Below the pieces are notes generated by a model, which worked only from the letters and a program-made list of their open reading frames with translations, had not been told where the DNA came from and ran no database searches. Both the position numbers and the translations under genes were made by a program. From positions 1-64,000 of the forward strand of contig JAEWAK010000062.1 in the NCBI GenBank assembly GCA_023391695.1: 64,000 nucleotides of DNA. The letters are read 5' to 3'. Below are positions 26,260-33,543 of this stretch, piece by piece. The stretch comes from Bacillota bacterium (GTDB lineage Bacteria; Bacillota; Clostridia; Lachnospirales; Lachnospiraceae). Every line of letters begins with the position of its first letter. Within the stretch, counting starts at the first letter, position 1.

Positions 26260-26847
26260 ATGAATAAGTTACAGGGGTTTTATGCACTTGCCAAATCGAA
26301 TTTACCTGCTGTGCCCTGGAAGAAGTATGAAGAGAATACGGAATTTGCCCCGGATATCTTATGGACCGTAAGAAGTGCCGTAACGAAAGGGGAGGACTTA
26401 AACTTACCGCGCAAGATTGGCGTAAGTGCAAAAGAAGCAAAAGAGTTTGCCAGAGAACTGAGATATAACTTAAAGCCGGAGGATATGATTGTATATTATC
26501 CTTACTTTATCGCTTTAAAAAGCGGCGTAATCGATATATCCAGGCAAAGAACCGCAATTGAGGCGGTAAAGGCCGATCTATGGAATCTTGTTACCCATAA
26601 CCGGAAGGATATAACCATTATATTTGAAGACGAGGATGTGAGATTTTTCGGGGACGAATGCTTTCTGACCCAGGAGGAGATGATGGAACTGGTAGATTAC
26701 TGCACTGTGATTAAAAGGCAGTTCCAAAGTGAGATTGCGGGAGGAAAGAATATTATGCTGGAGTGGAGTTATGCCTGTCCGTCTGACTTAAACCGGCAGC
26801 CGGTGGGAAAAGCTGCTTTGGTGTTTTATGAAATAAGAACGGTGTAG
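26260..26847 (+). CDS. Conserved-looking cytoplasmic protein, unknown function
   Basis: A 195-residue soluble protein, starting 53 bp after the dGTPase gene with ACAGGAGGAATATT upstream, so probably in the same operon. It is rich in aromatic and acidic residues (DMIVYYPYFIALKSG, TIIFEDEDVRFFGDE). I do not recognise a family. The mixed alpha/beta composition and good codon content make it a real gene. Confidence 0.7.
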   Translation: MNKLQGFYALAKSNLPAVPWKKYEENTEFAPDILWTVRSAVTKGEDLNLPRKIGVSAKEAKEFARELRYNLKPEDMIVYYPYFIALKSGVIDISRQRTAIEAVKADLWNLVTHNRKDITIIFEDEDVRFFGDECFLTQEEMMELVDYCTVIKRQFQSEIAGGKNIMLEWSYACPSDLNRQPVGKAALVFYEIRTV

Positions 26848-27141
26848 GCAGGTACTTATAAAAATATATAATATTATAGTAATTAAATCATGCCTCGTAC
26901 AGGTTGGATCTTAGATCTTAATCTCCTTTAATCATTTTTTACTATATTGTTTAAAAATTCCGAATTTATTAATTCGGAATTTCAGACTGTAGACAAAGTC
27001 ATTTATATCTTGAAACACTGTAATTGTGATTATAAATATGCAATGCTTTAATTTTATCCACTCTCTGCTATAATTGAATAAATCAGAATTTGTTTGATTT
27101 ATTATGACCATCGAATTATTTGTATAATACAGGAGGTTATG
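26848..27141. other. Intergenic with a 12-bp perfect hairpin
   Basis: AAATTCCGAATT (26955-26966) and AATTCGGAATTT (26971-26982) form a perfect stem with a 4-nt loop and no T tract. It may be a terminator-like structure after the preceding operon or a protein site. No gene seen. Confidence 0.45.
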
Positions 27142-27654
27142 ATGAATAGGTTAATTACAGAGGCTTTGCGAAACCAGTTTGACTCCACATTTCATATGGC
27201 ACGTATACTTGTAAAGGTTTGCCCGGAAAAAATCTGGTCGGCATCCTATAACGAAGTACCCTTTTGGCAACAGGTTTTTCATTATGTTTATTTTATTGAT
27301 TTCTGGATGCGTGAGAAGTATGATGATAGCGAATGGCGTACAATGATTTTTGATGATGCCTATACTACCGACTTGTATGCAGTCAGCTATGAAGGGTTAT
27401 TTATCTCGCAAGAAAAAATGCAAGAGTACCTTGATGCAATTCAAATGAAAACTATTTCCTTGTTTGATGATCTGAATGATGAAAAATTGAGTACTTCGGT
27501 TTATGGCAATAATCCACAATATACTTATGCGGATGTAATTATTGGGCAAATAAGACATGTCATGTATAACATTGGCTACCTAAATGGCATTTTGCGCGAA
27601 TTGGGGTTGCCGGAATCGGACTGGTATGCCTATAATGAACCGGAAGGCTCATAA
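27142..27654 (+). CDS. DinB-like four-helix protein
   Basis: A 170-residue soluble protein. VPFWQQVFHYVYFIDFWMRE near the N-terminus, and the GQIRHVMYNIGYLNGILRE region near residue 140, fit the DinB/YfiT four-helix fold whose His residues bind a metal. The ATG at 27142 is preferred over 27139 because GGAGG ends 5 nt upstream of it. The function is unknown; relatives may be thiol-dependent transferases. Confidence 0.72.
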   Translation: MNRLITEALRNQFDSTFHMARILVKVCPEKIWSASYNEVPFWQQVFHYVYFIDFWMREKYDDSEWRTMIFDDAYTTDLYAVSYEGLFISQEKMQEYLDAIQMKTISLFDDLNDEKLSTSVYGNNPQYTYADVIIGQIRHVMYNIGYLNGILRELGLPESDWYAYNEPEGS

Positions 27655-27674
27655 ACAAATACGCACAGTAATGA

Positions 27675-28277
27675 GCGAAGCGCGACAATAGAAGCGGAAA
27701 TTATATTTATGACAGTGAGTACGATTATTATTTAGGTCGGGTAGTAGGCGATTCCCTGTCCCTAATACTTGGAAGCGGCATGAGTTTAAAGGGTTTATTA
27801 AAAATAACCGGTTCTATTATAACAGGTGGAGGGCTTACAGCAGGAGATGGTCCAGAGGTGGTATTACCTGTCGAAATAGTGAAGTTTGCTGGTAATATTA
27901 ATGCAGAAATTGACTTTGACCTTTATTATTATGAAAATCAATAATTGACGAAAGTTGTCAGTTTGTTTTAATTAAAGGTCACGCAGGTTCTATTATAACG
28001 GGCGGCGGGGTTAAAGTACTGGCCGGCGGTATCCTAGTTTTGGGTGGTATATCGATTAGTATGGCAGGAGTAACGGCAGATACCGTTGAGGTAGCATATG
28101 GTCATGTATCCATAGAGAAAAGGGATTGATGCTCATGATTTGAAATATAATATTTTGGGTAAAAAAGCTCCAATATCTCTATATGATATATGTGTTGAAA
28201 AAACTACAGGTGAATTATTAATCTATAGAAGAGGAGGCAAAGGAGTCGGCATACCGACAGGAGAATACATAAAATGA
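27675..28277 (+). pseudogene. Broken polymorphic-toxin gene, three fragments
   Basis: Three protein-like pieces, separated by stops or frame breaks, lie in the order of a toxin C-terminal half. 27675-27944 reads GNYIYDSEYDYYLGRVVGD, then GSIITGGG and AEIDFDLYYYENQ. About 27987-28129 repeats GSIITGGG, then GGILVLGGISISMAG. 28131-28277 reads HDLKYNILGKKAPISLYDI, then RRGGKGVGIPTGEYIK. The middle pieces resemble the glycine-rich pretoxin region of secreted polymorphic toxins. The last stop TGA overlaps the ATG of the immunity-like gene (ATGA), the usual toxin-immunity layout. No translation start or secretion domain remains. Confidence 0.55.
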
Positions 28278-28681
28278 CGAAGAAAAGAACAAATATTAGA
28301 GTTGATTTTAGGATAATGGGTGATAATTTTAATTTGCAAGATATAACAAGTTTTCTTAAGATAGAACCTACACAATTTTGGCATATCGGTGATAATATAC
28401 GCAACACTGGGAAAAAGAGGAAATATACCTGCTGGCAATACAGTACTGGATATAAAGAAACCTTAGATATTAATACTCAATTAAGGAAAATTGAAAAAAT
28501 ATTTATTGAAAAAACAAATTTGTTAATTAGGTTAAAAGAGGATTATGCTTTAGATTATAGCATTGATATTGTAATAAAGATAGAGAATAGAGAAGTACCT
28601 GCAATATATTTAGAATCACCTATTATTCAGTTTGCTTCAAATATTGGAGCTAGATTTGATATTGATACTTATGTAAATTAA
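28274..28681 (+). CDS. DUF4279-like protein, probable orphan immunity protein
   Basis: A 135-residue AT-rich gene product with the DUF4279 layout: FRIMGDNFNLQDITSFLKI near the start, then PTQFWHIGDN and a conserved Trp region (YTCWQYSTG). DUF4279 proteins are commonly encoded after polymorphic toxin genes. The ATG overlaps the stop of the broken toxin upstream, so it looks like the surviving immunity half of a toxin-immunity pair. Confidence 0.7.
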   Translation: MTKKRTNIRVDFRIMGDNFNLQDITSFLKIEPTQFWHIGDNIRNTGKKRKYTCWQYSTGYKETLDINTQLRKIEKIFIEKTNLLIRLKEDYALDYSIDIVIKIENREVPAIYLESPIIQFASNIGARFDIDTYVN

Positions 28682-28796
28682 AAATATAGTATAATATAAG
28701 TTACAGAATAAACTTCCTATGACAGGCGGACTATTTTTGGGACAGAAATTGATTTTGACATTTATTACTGTTAAAAACACTAATAAACTAAAGGTC

Positions 28797-28893
28797 ACTA
28801 TTTTGGTGGTGCAACGGTTTCACGAAATGCAGTTATGAAGAAACGGTAACCGATAAGAAAATGTAATAATTTACGATAGGGTTTCAGTAAATA
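28797..28893 (+). pseudogene. Duplicated tail of the Mrr-like nuclease gene
   Basis: The frame CNGFTKCSYEETVTDKKM followed by TAA (28864-28866), plus about 27 bp after it, aligns with the end of the nuclease gene at 34213-34313 (CSGFPKCSYTEPV) and its 3' flank, including GGGTTTCAGTAAATAT against GGGTTTCAGTTAATAT. Only the zinc-finger end is present. This is the scar of a segmental duplication. Confidence 0.65.
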
Positions 28894-28950
28894 TATAGAA
28901 GGTCGATATTATTAATTGTTATAATAATCAAACTATAAAGGGGGCTGATT

Positions 28951-29205
28951 ATGTTCATTTGTCCTGTTTGCGGATATGATAAACTTTTAGAAGAGCCGTT
29001 TGATTCAGAGGGAAATCCATCGTATGAAATTTGTAATTGTTGTGGATTTGAATTTGGATATGATGACAGTAGTGAAGGTATAAGTATTCATAATTACAGA
29101 AAGAAGTGGATAAATGAGGGGGCGCCTTGGTTTAATTTGAACCTTAAGCCTAAAAATTGGAACTTAAATGAACAGCTAAATAATATTAATAAAACATTTC
29201 TATAA
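28951..29205 (+). CDS. CPCC-type cysteine-rich protein
   Basis: An 84-residue protein with a zinc-ribbon-like pair of knuckles, CPVCGY and CNCCGFEFGYDD, followed by a short charged tail ending WNLNEQLNN. Such small CPCC proteins often lie in polymorphic-toxin immunity loci, which fits the debris around it. The excellent ribosome binding site AAAGGGGGC supports the start. Function unproven. Confidence 0.72.
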   Translation: MFICPVCGYDKLLEEPFDSEGNPSYEICNCCGFEFGYDDSSEGISIHNYRKKWINEGAPWFNLNLKPKNWNLNEQLNNINKTFL

Positions 29206-29318
29206 AATAGGGAGTTAGATTTCAACAAAGTTTTTAACAGACGGTTATTTCCGGATAGCCGCCTGTTTTCATTATTATAACGAAGATAATATCTGTGGAT
29301 TCTATCTTAAATCCTGTA

Positions 29319-29525
29319 TTAATCTTTGTTTCGGACGTATTGAATCACCTCCTGTACTTCGCAGTCCAATATCTCACACAGTTGGTTAATGGTATTTAAG
29401 GTAACACTCCTGTTATGCTTCAGATTATCCAGTGTTCCGCGGCTTAGATTATGATGTTTTATTAAATAATAAGTTGTAAGTTGCTTCTTCTTTAACGTTT
29501 CCCACAGGGGATCAAATGATATCAT
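29319..29525 (-). CDS. XRE-family DNA-binding protein
   Basis: A 68-residue helix-turn-helix protein: TTYYLIKHHNLSRGTLDNLK is the DNA-binding unit, followed by TINQLCEILDCEVQEVIQY. It is divergent from a SymE-like gene at 29627, with two palindromic sites between them, so it probably represses both. It may be the antitoxin or regulator of that gene. Confidence 0.82.
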   Translation of the reverse strand: MISFDPLWETLKKKQLTTYYLIKHHNLSRGTLDNLKHNRSVTLNTINQLCEILDCEVQEVIQYVRNKD

Positions 29526-29556
29526 AAGAAAACCTCTTTTTATTTTTATTATATTG

Positions 29557-29591
29557 CCAAATATTTGGGTTGAACATTGCCATAAATATGG
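29557..29591. promoter_or_regulatory. Two operator-like palindromes between XRE and SymE genes
   Basis: CCAAATATTTGG (29557-29568) is a perfect 12-bp palindrome and CCATAAATATGG (29580-29591) a near-perfect one. Both sit in a repeated ATTGCC context, 23 bp centre to centre, bracketing the -35 box. The XRE protein is the likely ligand. Confidence 0.65.
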
Positions 29592-29598
29592 GTATAAT
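29570..29598 (+). promoter_or_regulatory. Promoter of the SymE-like gene
   Basis: TTGAAC (29570-29575) and TATAAT (29593-29598) with 17 bp between, followed 28 bp later by the start codon. Confidence 0.78.
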
Positions 29599-29626
29599 GA
29601 AGTAAGAGAAGAAGCGGGAGGAAAGC

Positions 29627-29803
29627 ATGATGCAAAATAAGAAATTAAAAGTATATCAGTCTTATGATGGTAAAAATAAAAGTATTCCAGAAATCAGATT
29701 GAAAGGCCATTGGCTGAATGAACTTGGATTTTCTATCGGAAGTACTGTTACAATACAATATTTAGAAGATGAGATAATAATAAAGAAAGAAAACCAATTT
29801 TAA
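29627..29803 (+). CDS. SymE-like protein (AbrB-fold toxin family)
   Basis: A 58-residue gene too short for many gene finders. The ribosome binding site GGGAGG (29616-29621) suits the ATG at 29627 or the next at 29630. The product contains PEIRLKGHWLNELGFSIGS followed by TVTIQYLEDEIIIKK, matching the SymE pattern PxIRLxGxWLxxxGFxxGxxVxVxV. E. coli SymE is an SOS-controlled toxin with RNA- or DNA-condensing activity. Paired divergently with an XRE gene. No SymR-like antisense RNA could be identified by eye. Confidence 0.72.
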   Translation: MMQNKKLKVYQSYDGKNKSIPEIRLKGHWLNELGFSIGSTVTIQYLEDEIIIKKENQF

Positions 29804-29869
29804 AAGAAGCAGACCGAGCAGGTATTGGAGATAAATTCTAAAGCAGGCAGAGAGATACTACCTGTGAAT

Positions 29870-29962
29870 TTATTGTTGTGTTGTTTTTAGCAATGCTGCT
29901 AATTCCTCTTGCTTTAAATCATTATCTTCACATAAATTTTTTATTCTTTGATAGTTATACAT
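29870..29962 (-). pseudogene. Truncated XRE-family regulator
   Basis: With a strong ribosome binding site (GAGGAGGC), the frame begins MYNYQRIKNLCEDNDLKQEE and ends LLKTTQQ then TAA after 30 codons. Intact relatives continue TTQQYYSKYE and onward, so the gene is cut exactly in its helix-turn-helix. Confidence 0.65.
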
Positions 29963-30128
29963 TAATAATTGCCTCCTCTTTTTTAAAAAGAATATCATAC
30001 ATCTAATTAGGAGTATTGAATTAACATTTTATCAGGTGTAAAATAGTGCTGATAGTTAATCAACATAGAATATAAATAAGGTAATTATTTTTTATTCAAT
30101 GGAACATAATTCTAAGAAGGGAGATTGA

Positions 30129-30317
30129 ATGATAAATAAAAAAAGTTTTGAGTTTTTAAAAAACAATAATCCCAATGTAATGGCAGTGGAATTATGCGAA
30201 ATTACACTGGATAATCTAGCTAATAATCTGGTATTCGCTGGGAATAATTCATCAAAGGAGATTAGAGAAATTGAAGCAGCAATAATAGGATTAGAAACAG
30301 CAGGAAATAGGGTTTGA
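30129..30317 (+). CDS. Small protein, unknown function
   Basis: A 62-residue predicted soluble helical protein (FEFLKNNNPNVMAVELCEI) with a reasonable ribosome binding site (AAGGGAGATTGA). I know no family. It lies among toxin-locus debris and may itself be a fragment. Confidence 0.45.
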   Translation: MINKKSFEFLKNNNPNVMAVELCEITLDNLANNLVFAGNNSSKEIREIEAAIIGLETAGNRV

Positions 30318-30765
30318 AATAGGGGTTGATATTTCTGTACAGTGTTTAGAAAATCAAATTATTATAAAAACTATATGAGTATGTTCGGCGAAAAATATGG
30401 GTGATTGGGTGATTTATATATTTATCTAGATACATAAGATTTTATCAGATAGCAAAAAATTTTAACAATTTTCAAAAAATAGTTAAATATTTTCTAAATT
30501 AGGCATATATTAACAATAACAGAACCCAACACGCCTCTCAACGATGCGGACCACGTTGGGTCTTTTAAGTTACCAAGGGAAATTATATGATTTTGCTTAA
30601 GAGCAACAAATTGCACTTGATATAGATGGTCAAATAGAAAATTTAAAATTTATTGGTCTGATAATCAGAGATGAAAATTTATGCAAAGAAAATTCTCAAT
30701 GACATTTCATATTTTCTATTAATAAAAGCCTACTGTTTAGGACTTAAATAAAGGAGCATAATAGA
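30318..30765. other. AT-rich debris with terminator-like hairpin
   Basis: ACCCAAC (30524-30530) pairs with GTTGGGT (30555-30561), followed by CTTTTA, a weak terminator. The frame QQIALDIDGQIENLKFIGLI near 30607-30702 looks like another gene scrap ending at TGA. Nothing intact is seen. Confidence 0.4.
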
Positions 30766-31236
30766 ATGAACTTGGAAGAATTTAAAAAAAATATTATAGT
30801 AATCAATGGAAGTGAAGAAATTTTTTTAAGAAATCAATATATACAAAATTTTATTTTGACTGAAAAGGAGTATTATCAAAAATATATTTTAACAATGCAA
30901 ACTTTTAGTGATGGTATGTACTATATTGGATATTTATGGGATTGCCTTAAAGAAGTTGAAGTTATAGATTTTACTTATTTTCAATCTATGGTAAGTACAT
31001 TGGGGAAAATATACATATTGTGGGATTTACATTCCAAAGACAGAATTTTTGTTGAAGACTACTGGAAGTTTGCAAAAAATGATATTTTATTGTTGGATTC
31101 TTCTATATTATTAGATAATTTATATTATTTACCAGAGGATATTTATATCTTTAATGAAAGTTTTAATTGGACATTAGTTTTAACACATGAGTATTTTGAT
31201 AATAAAAGATGGTGTCTGAAGTCTGGAAGTATATAG
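30766..31236 (+). CDS. Probable orphan immunity protein
   Basis: A 156-residue AT-rich gene. The C-terminal part (IYIFNESFNWTLVLTHEYFD, then WCLK) resembles the ending shared by several immunity proteins of polymorphic-toxin systems (YxFDExxxWxxxxTHE). AAAGGAG lies upstream of the ATG. No toxin gene precedes it now. The assignment rests on the C-terminal pattern and the location. Confidence 0.55.
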   Translation: MNLEEFKKNIIVINGSEEIFLRNQYIQNFILTEKEYYQKYILTMQTFSDGMYYIGYLWDCLKEVEVIDFTYFQSMVSTLGKIYILWDLHSKDRIFVEDYWKFAKNDILLLDSSILLDNLYYLPEDIYIFNESFNWTLVLTHEYFDNKRWCLKSGSI

Positions 31237-31345
31237 GTAAGTTATTTACTCTTAATAATTATGCGGTGTATAGGCCACACAGTTATGGCTAAAAAAGGGT
31301 GCACTTATCACAACTTCTGCATTCTTCTTTTTTTCAGCAGAGAAA

Positions 31346-31380
31346 GCGGTGGTTTTGATTTTCGATTTCAAAACCGCCGC
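31346..31380. terminator. Hairpin after the immunity-like gene
   Basis: GCGGTGGTTTTGA (31346-31358) pairs with TCAAAACCGCCGC (31368-31380), one G-T wobble. It has no T tract on the plus strand, so the terminator function is uncertain. The remaining sequence from 31237 to 31517 holds no gene I can support. Confidence 0.5.
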
Positions 31381-31517
31381 GTAGTACGGGGCAGCTTTTG
31401 ATACGGATGGTTATGACCGCCTAAACAACGGTTTTCTTATTCTCTGTTAAATAATATCAGCAGTTGTATAGTGGAATACAATCATCATAAAGAAAGAGCC
31501 AACAACTATGGTTTTAC

Positions 31518-31709
31518 TCACGGTTGTCGGCTCTGCATCTTAGTGTCTGGTTCTTTGATAACTGATATATTCACTTGTTTTACATTGATTATCGTTTCCT
31601 GTTTACACTTAGGACAAAATAGCGGGAAGTTTTCAAGTATGGTATCCTTGCGGATTTTCAGCCGTGTCTTATTTTGGTAAACAGGGCACTGAACAACACA
31701 TAGCCAAGA
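31518..31709 (-). pseudogene. Cysteine-rich KTR-type protein fragment
   Basis: Minus-strand frame reading QCPVYQNKTRLKIRKDTILE, then FPLFCPKCKQET and NVKQVNISVIKEPD. This is the small cysteine-rich KTR-domain protein carried by many clostridial conjugative transposons. An in-frame TAA lies directly upstream (31710-31712), no start codon remains, and the second Cys of the first CPxC knuckle is Tyr. A remnant of an integrative element. Confidence 0.7.
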
Positions 31710-31730
31710 TTAACAATTATTGATTGGAGT

Positions 31731-32489
31731 CTAATTGTTATCAAAAAAATATCTTGGCTTGCTTTGCGTCTTCTTTTTGTAATCAATTGCTTCTGTGGGG
31801 CATCTTTGAAGACAAGCCATGCAATGGGTACACTGATTTCCCCATACGGGCTTACCGTCAGTTAAGATAATATTGTTCAGTGGGCATACCTTTTCACATT
31901 TACTACAACTAATACATTTTGTTTCTTCAACATGAAATCCTTTGGCATTTACCGAAAACCTATAAAACATGCGGTTTATTAAACCGCTTTTCAATTGACT
32001 AACAACACCATTTTCATCCATAAAAGAAAAATGATTTCCATTATGGATATCCACTAAAATCTGATTGATTAAAGGTTCTGCTTTTTGATTTATTTCTTTT
32101 GCCGCCGCCTTATCAACACCGGGAAACAGGACAAGGTAATTATCCGGCATTTTGACTTGTGCATATCCTTGCAAATCCCAGCCTTTGTATTGGCAAAGTT
32201 TTTTCACATAATTACTTGCACTTGCGGTTTCACCACCGTAAGTCAAAACAAAATATACCTTGCTGCTTCCCTTAAAAGTGGTCTTTTTTATATATTCCTC
32301 CACTACTCGTGGTAACCTCCATGCATAGGTGGGACAAACAAATACAAATGGTTTCGTTTCTGAAATAAGGTCGTCTTGTTTATTCTGTTTTATCAATAGG
32401 TTTAATGAAACGATTTCATCTTTTGTTTCCTTAGCAATTCGCTCTGCAACATATTGACTGTTACCTGTGGCAGAAAAATATAAAATCAT
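31731..32489 (-). CDS. EFR1-family flavodoxin/ferredoxin fusion protein
   Basis: A 252-residue cytoplasmic redox protein. The N-terminal flavodoxin-like domain starts MILYFSATGNSQYVAERIA (FMN phosphate loop). The C-terminal part binds two 4Fe-4S clusters: CISCSKCEKVCPLNN and CTHCMACLQRCP. The ATG at 32489 follows AAAGGAG; the longer frame from 32555 lacks a site. Divergent from a TetR gene with a clear operator, suggesting repression until a signal arrives. The partner is unknown. Confidence 0.88.
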   Translation of the reverse strand: MILYFSATGNSQYVAERIAKETKDEIVSLNLLIKQNKQDDLISETKPFVFVCPTYAWRLPRVVEEYIKKTTFKGSSKVYFVLTYGGETASASNYVKKLCQYKGWDLQGYAQVKMPDNYLVLFPGVDKAAAKEINQKAEPLINQILVDIHNGNHFSFMDENGVVSQLKSGLINRMFYRFSVNAKGFHVEETKCISCSKCEKVCPLNNIILTDGKPVWGNQCTHCMACLQRCPTEAIDYKKKTQSKPRYFFDNN

Positions 32490-32645
32490 CAAATACACTC
32501 CTTTCAAAATAGGCAGTGGAAGCGGCTCCCGATTTCTATGCTTTAGCCGTTCCACTTTATTATCCTTTTATCAAACTCTACTCTGTACACCTGTTTTTGC
32601 GTCCCTAAACCATAGATAGTAACGCCTCCTTATCTCAGTGCATTC

Positions 32646-32674
32646 TTGACAATTCGGAGTAATAAAATTATAAT
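32646..32674 (+). promoter_or_regulatory. Promoter of the TetR gene at 32800
   Basis: TTGACA (32646-32651) and TATAAT (32669-32674) with a 17-bp spacer, both perfect consensus boxes. Confidence 0.85.
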
Positions 32675-32675
32675 A

Positions 32676-32687
32676 ACACCATGGTGT
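32676..32687. promoter_or_regulatory. Operator palindrome ACACCATGGTGT
   Basis: A perfect 12-bp palindrome immediately after the -10 box of the consensus promoter, in the divergent region shared with the EFR1 gene. Most simply the TetR-family operator for autoregulation. Confidence 0.65.
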
Positions 32688-32799
32688 CGTTTTATGCAAC
32701 CTGCAGATGTTTATGATTTGTTGTGTTAGCAACAAATGACTCTAATGTGTTTGTTTTGCATGCAATAATACAAATTTGATGCTGATTAGGAGGCTGCTT

Positions 32800-33351
32800 A
32801 TGAAGGAAATAAAACAGAACAGGAAAACTCAATATACACAAATGGTATTGCGGGATGCGCTTATGGAATTAATGGAGCACAAAAACATTTCCAAAATAAC
32901 CGTTAAGGAGCTTTGCGTAAAAGCAGATATAAACAGGACAACTTTTTATGCGCATTATACTGACCCAAATGACCTTCTTCATAAAATTGAAGCGGATGTT
33001 CTATTATCGGTAAGCAAAGCTGTTAGTCGTCTTCACGGCCCAATAGACAAGAGCAGCATCATACAGATCCTCCAAGAGCTTTTGCAATACATTGCGGACA
33101 ATAACAAGCACATTCAGATTTTGCTTAGTGAACGGGGGGATGTTAATTTCCCAAAAGAGCTTTTTATGATGATATATGAGAAATGCGAATTGATGGCTTT
33201 GACACCACATTCATCGACAAAAGAGTTTTATTTTATATTTGTGCTCAATGGAAGTGTTGGCTTGATACAGCATTGGCTGAAATATGGATTGACCAAGCCG
33301 GCAAATGAAATGGCCGAAATAATTTTTAATATGGCAGCACAAATTAAGTAA
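32800..33351 (+). CDS. TetR/AcrR-family regulator
   Basis: A 183-residue protein. The start at 32800 follows TAGGAGGCTG, better than an ATG at 32776. The DNA-binding region is KNISKITVKELCVKADINRT followed by TFYAHYTDPNDLL, with a C-terminal TetR_C-type helical domain. It faces the EFR1 flavoprotein gene across a consensus promoter with a 12-bp palindrome, so it likely represses itself and perhaps the flavoprotein. Ligand unknown. Confidence 0.88.
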   Translation: MKEIKQNRKTQYTQMVLRDALMELMEHKNISKITVKELCVKADINRTTFYAHYTDPNDLLHKIEADVLLSVSKAVSRLHGPIDKSSIIQILQELLQYIADNNKHIQILLSERGDVNFPKELFMMIYEKCELMALTPHSSTKEFYFIFVLNGSVGLIQHWLKYGLTKPANEMAEIIFNMAAQIK

Positions 33352-33397
33352 AATAAGCGACTTTGAACCATTTTATGGTGGGCTGGAATAAAAATTC

Positions 33398-33507
33398 ATG
33401 ATATAATGCCGGCAGACATTAGACCAGCGCTGAACGTAGTGAGTGCGCATCAACGGTACGAAGTACCACATACCATGGAAGCCTGCGGACATGGTATAAT
33501 GGCAAAT
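33398..33507 (+). repeat. Dispersed structured repeat, family R1, single unit
   Basis: One plus-orientation unit with the same order as the other copies: a decayed TATAATGCCGGCAGACATTAGACC palindrome (in two halves), GAACGTAGTGAGTGCGCATC, then GGTACGAAGTACC with a perfect 5-bp stem, and ATACCATG...CATGGTATAATG. The GGTAC/GTACC arms are fully complementary here. Confidence 0.82.
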
Positions 33508-33543
33508 TAACACATTAAATCGACAGAAAGAGCGGTTATTTTT

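Noticed and set aside
26955..26982. Perfect AAATTCCGAATT hairpin as a terminator
   Set aside because: It has no T tract and a palindromic AT-rich makeup; I record it as a hairpin only.
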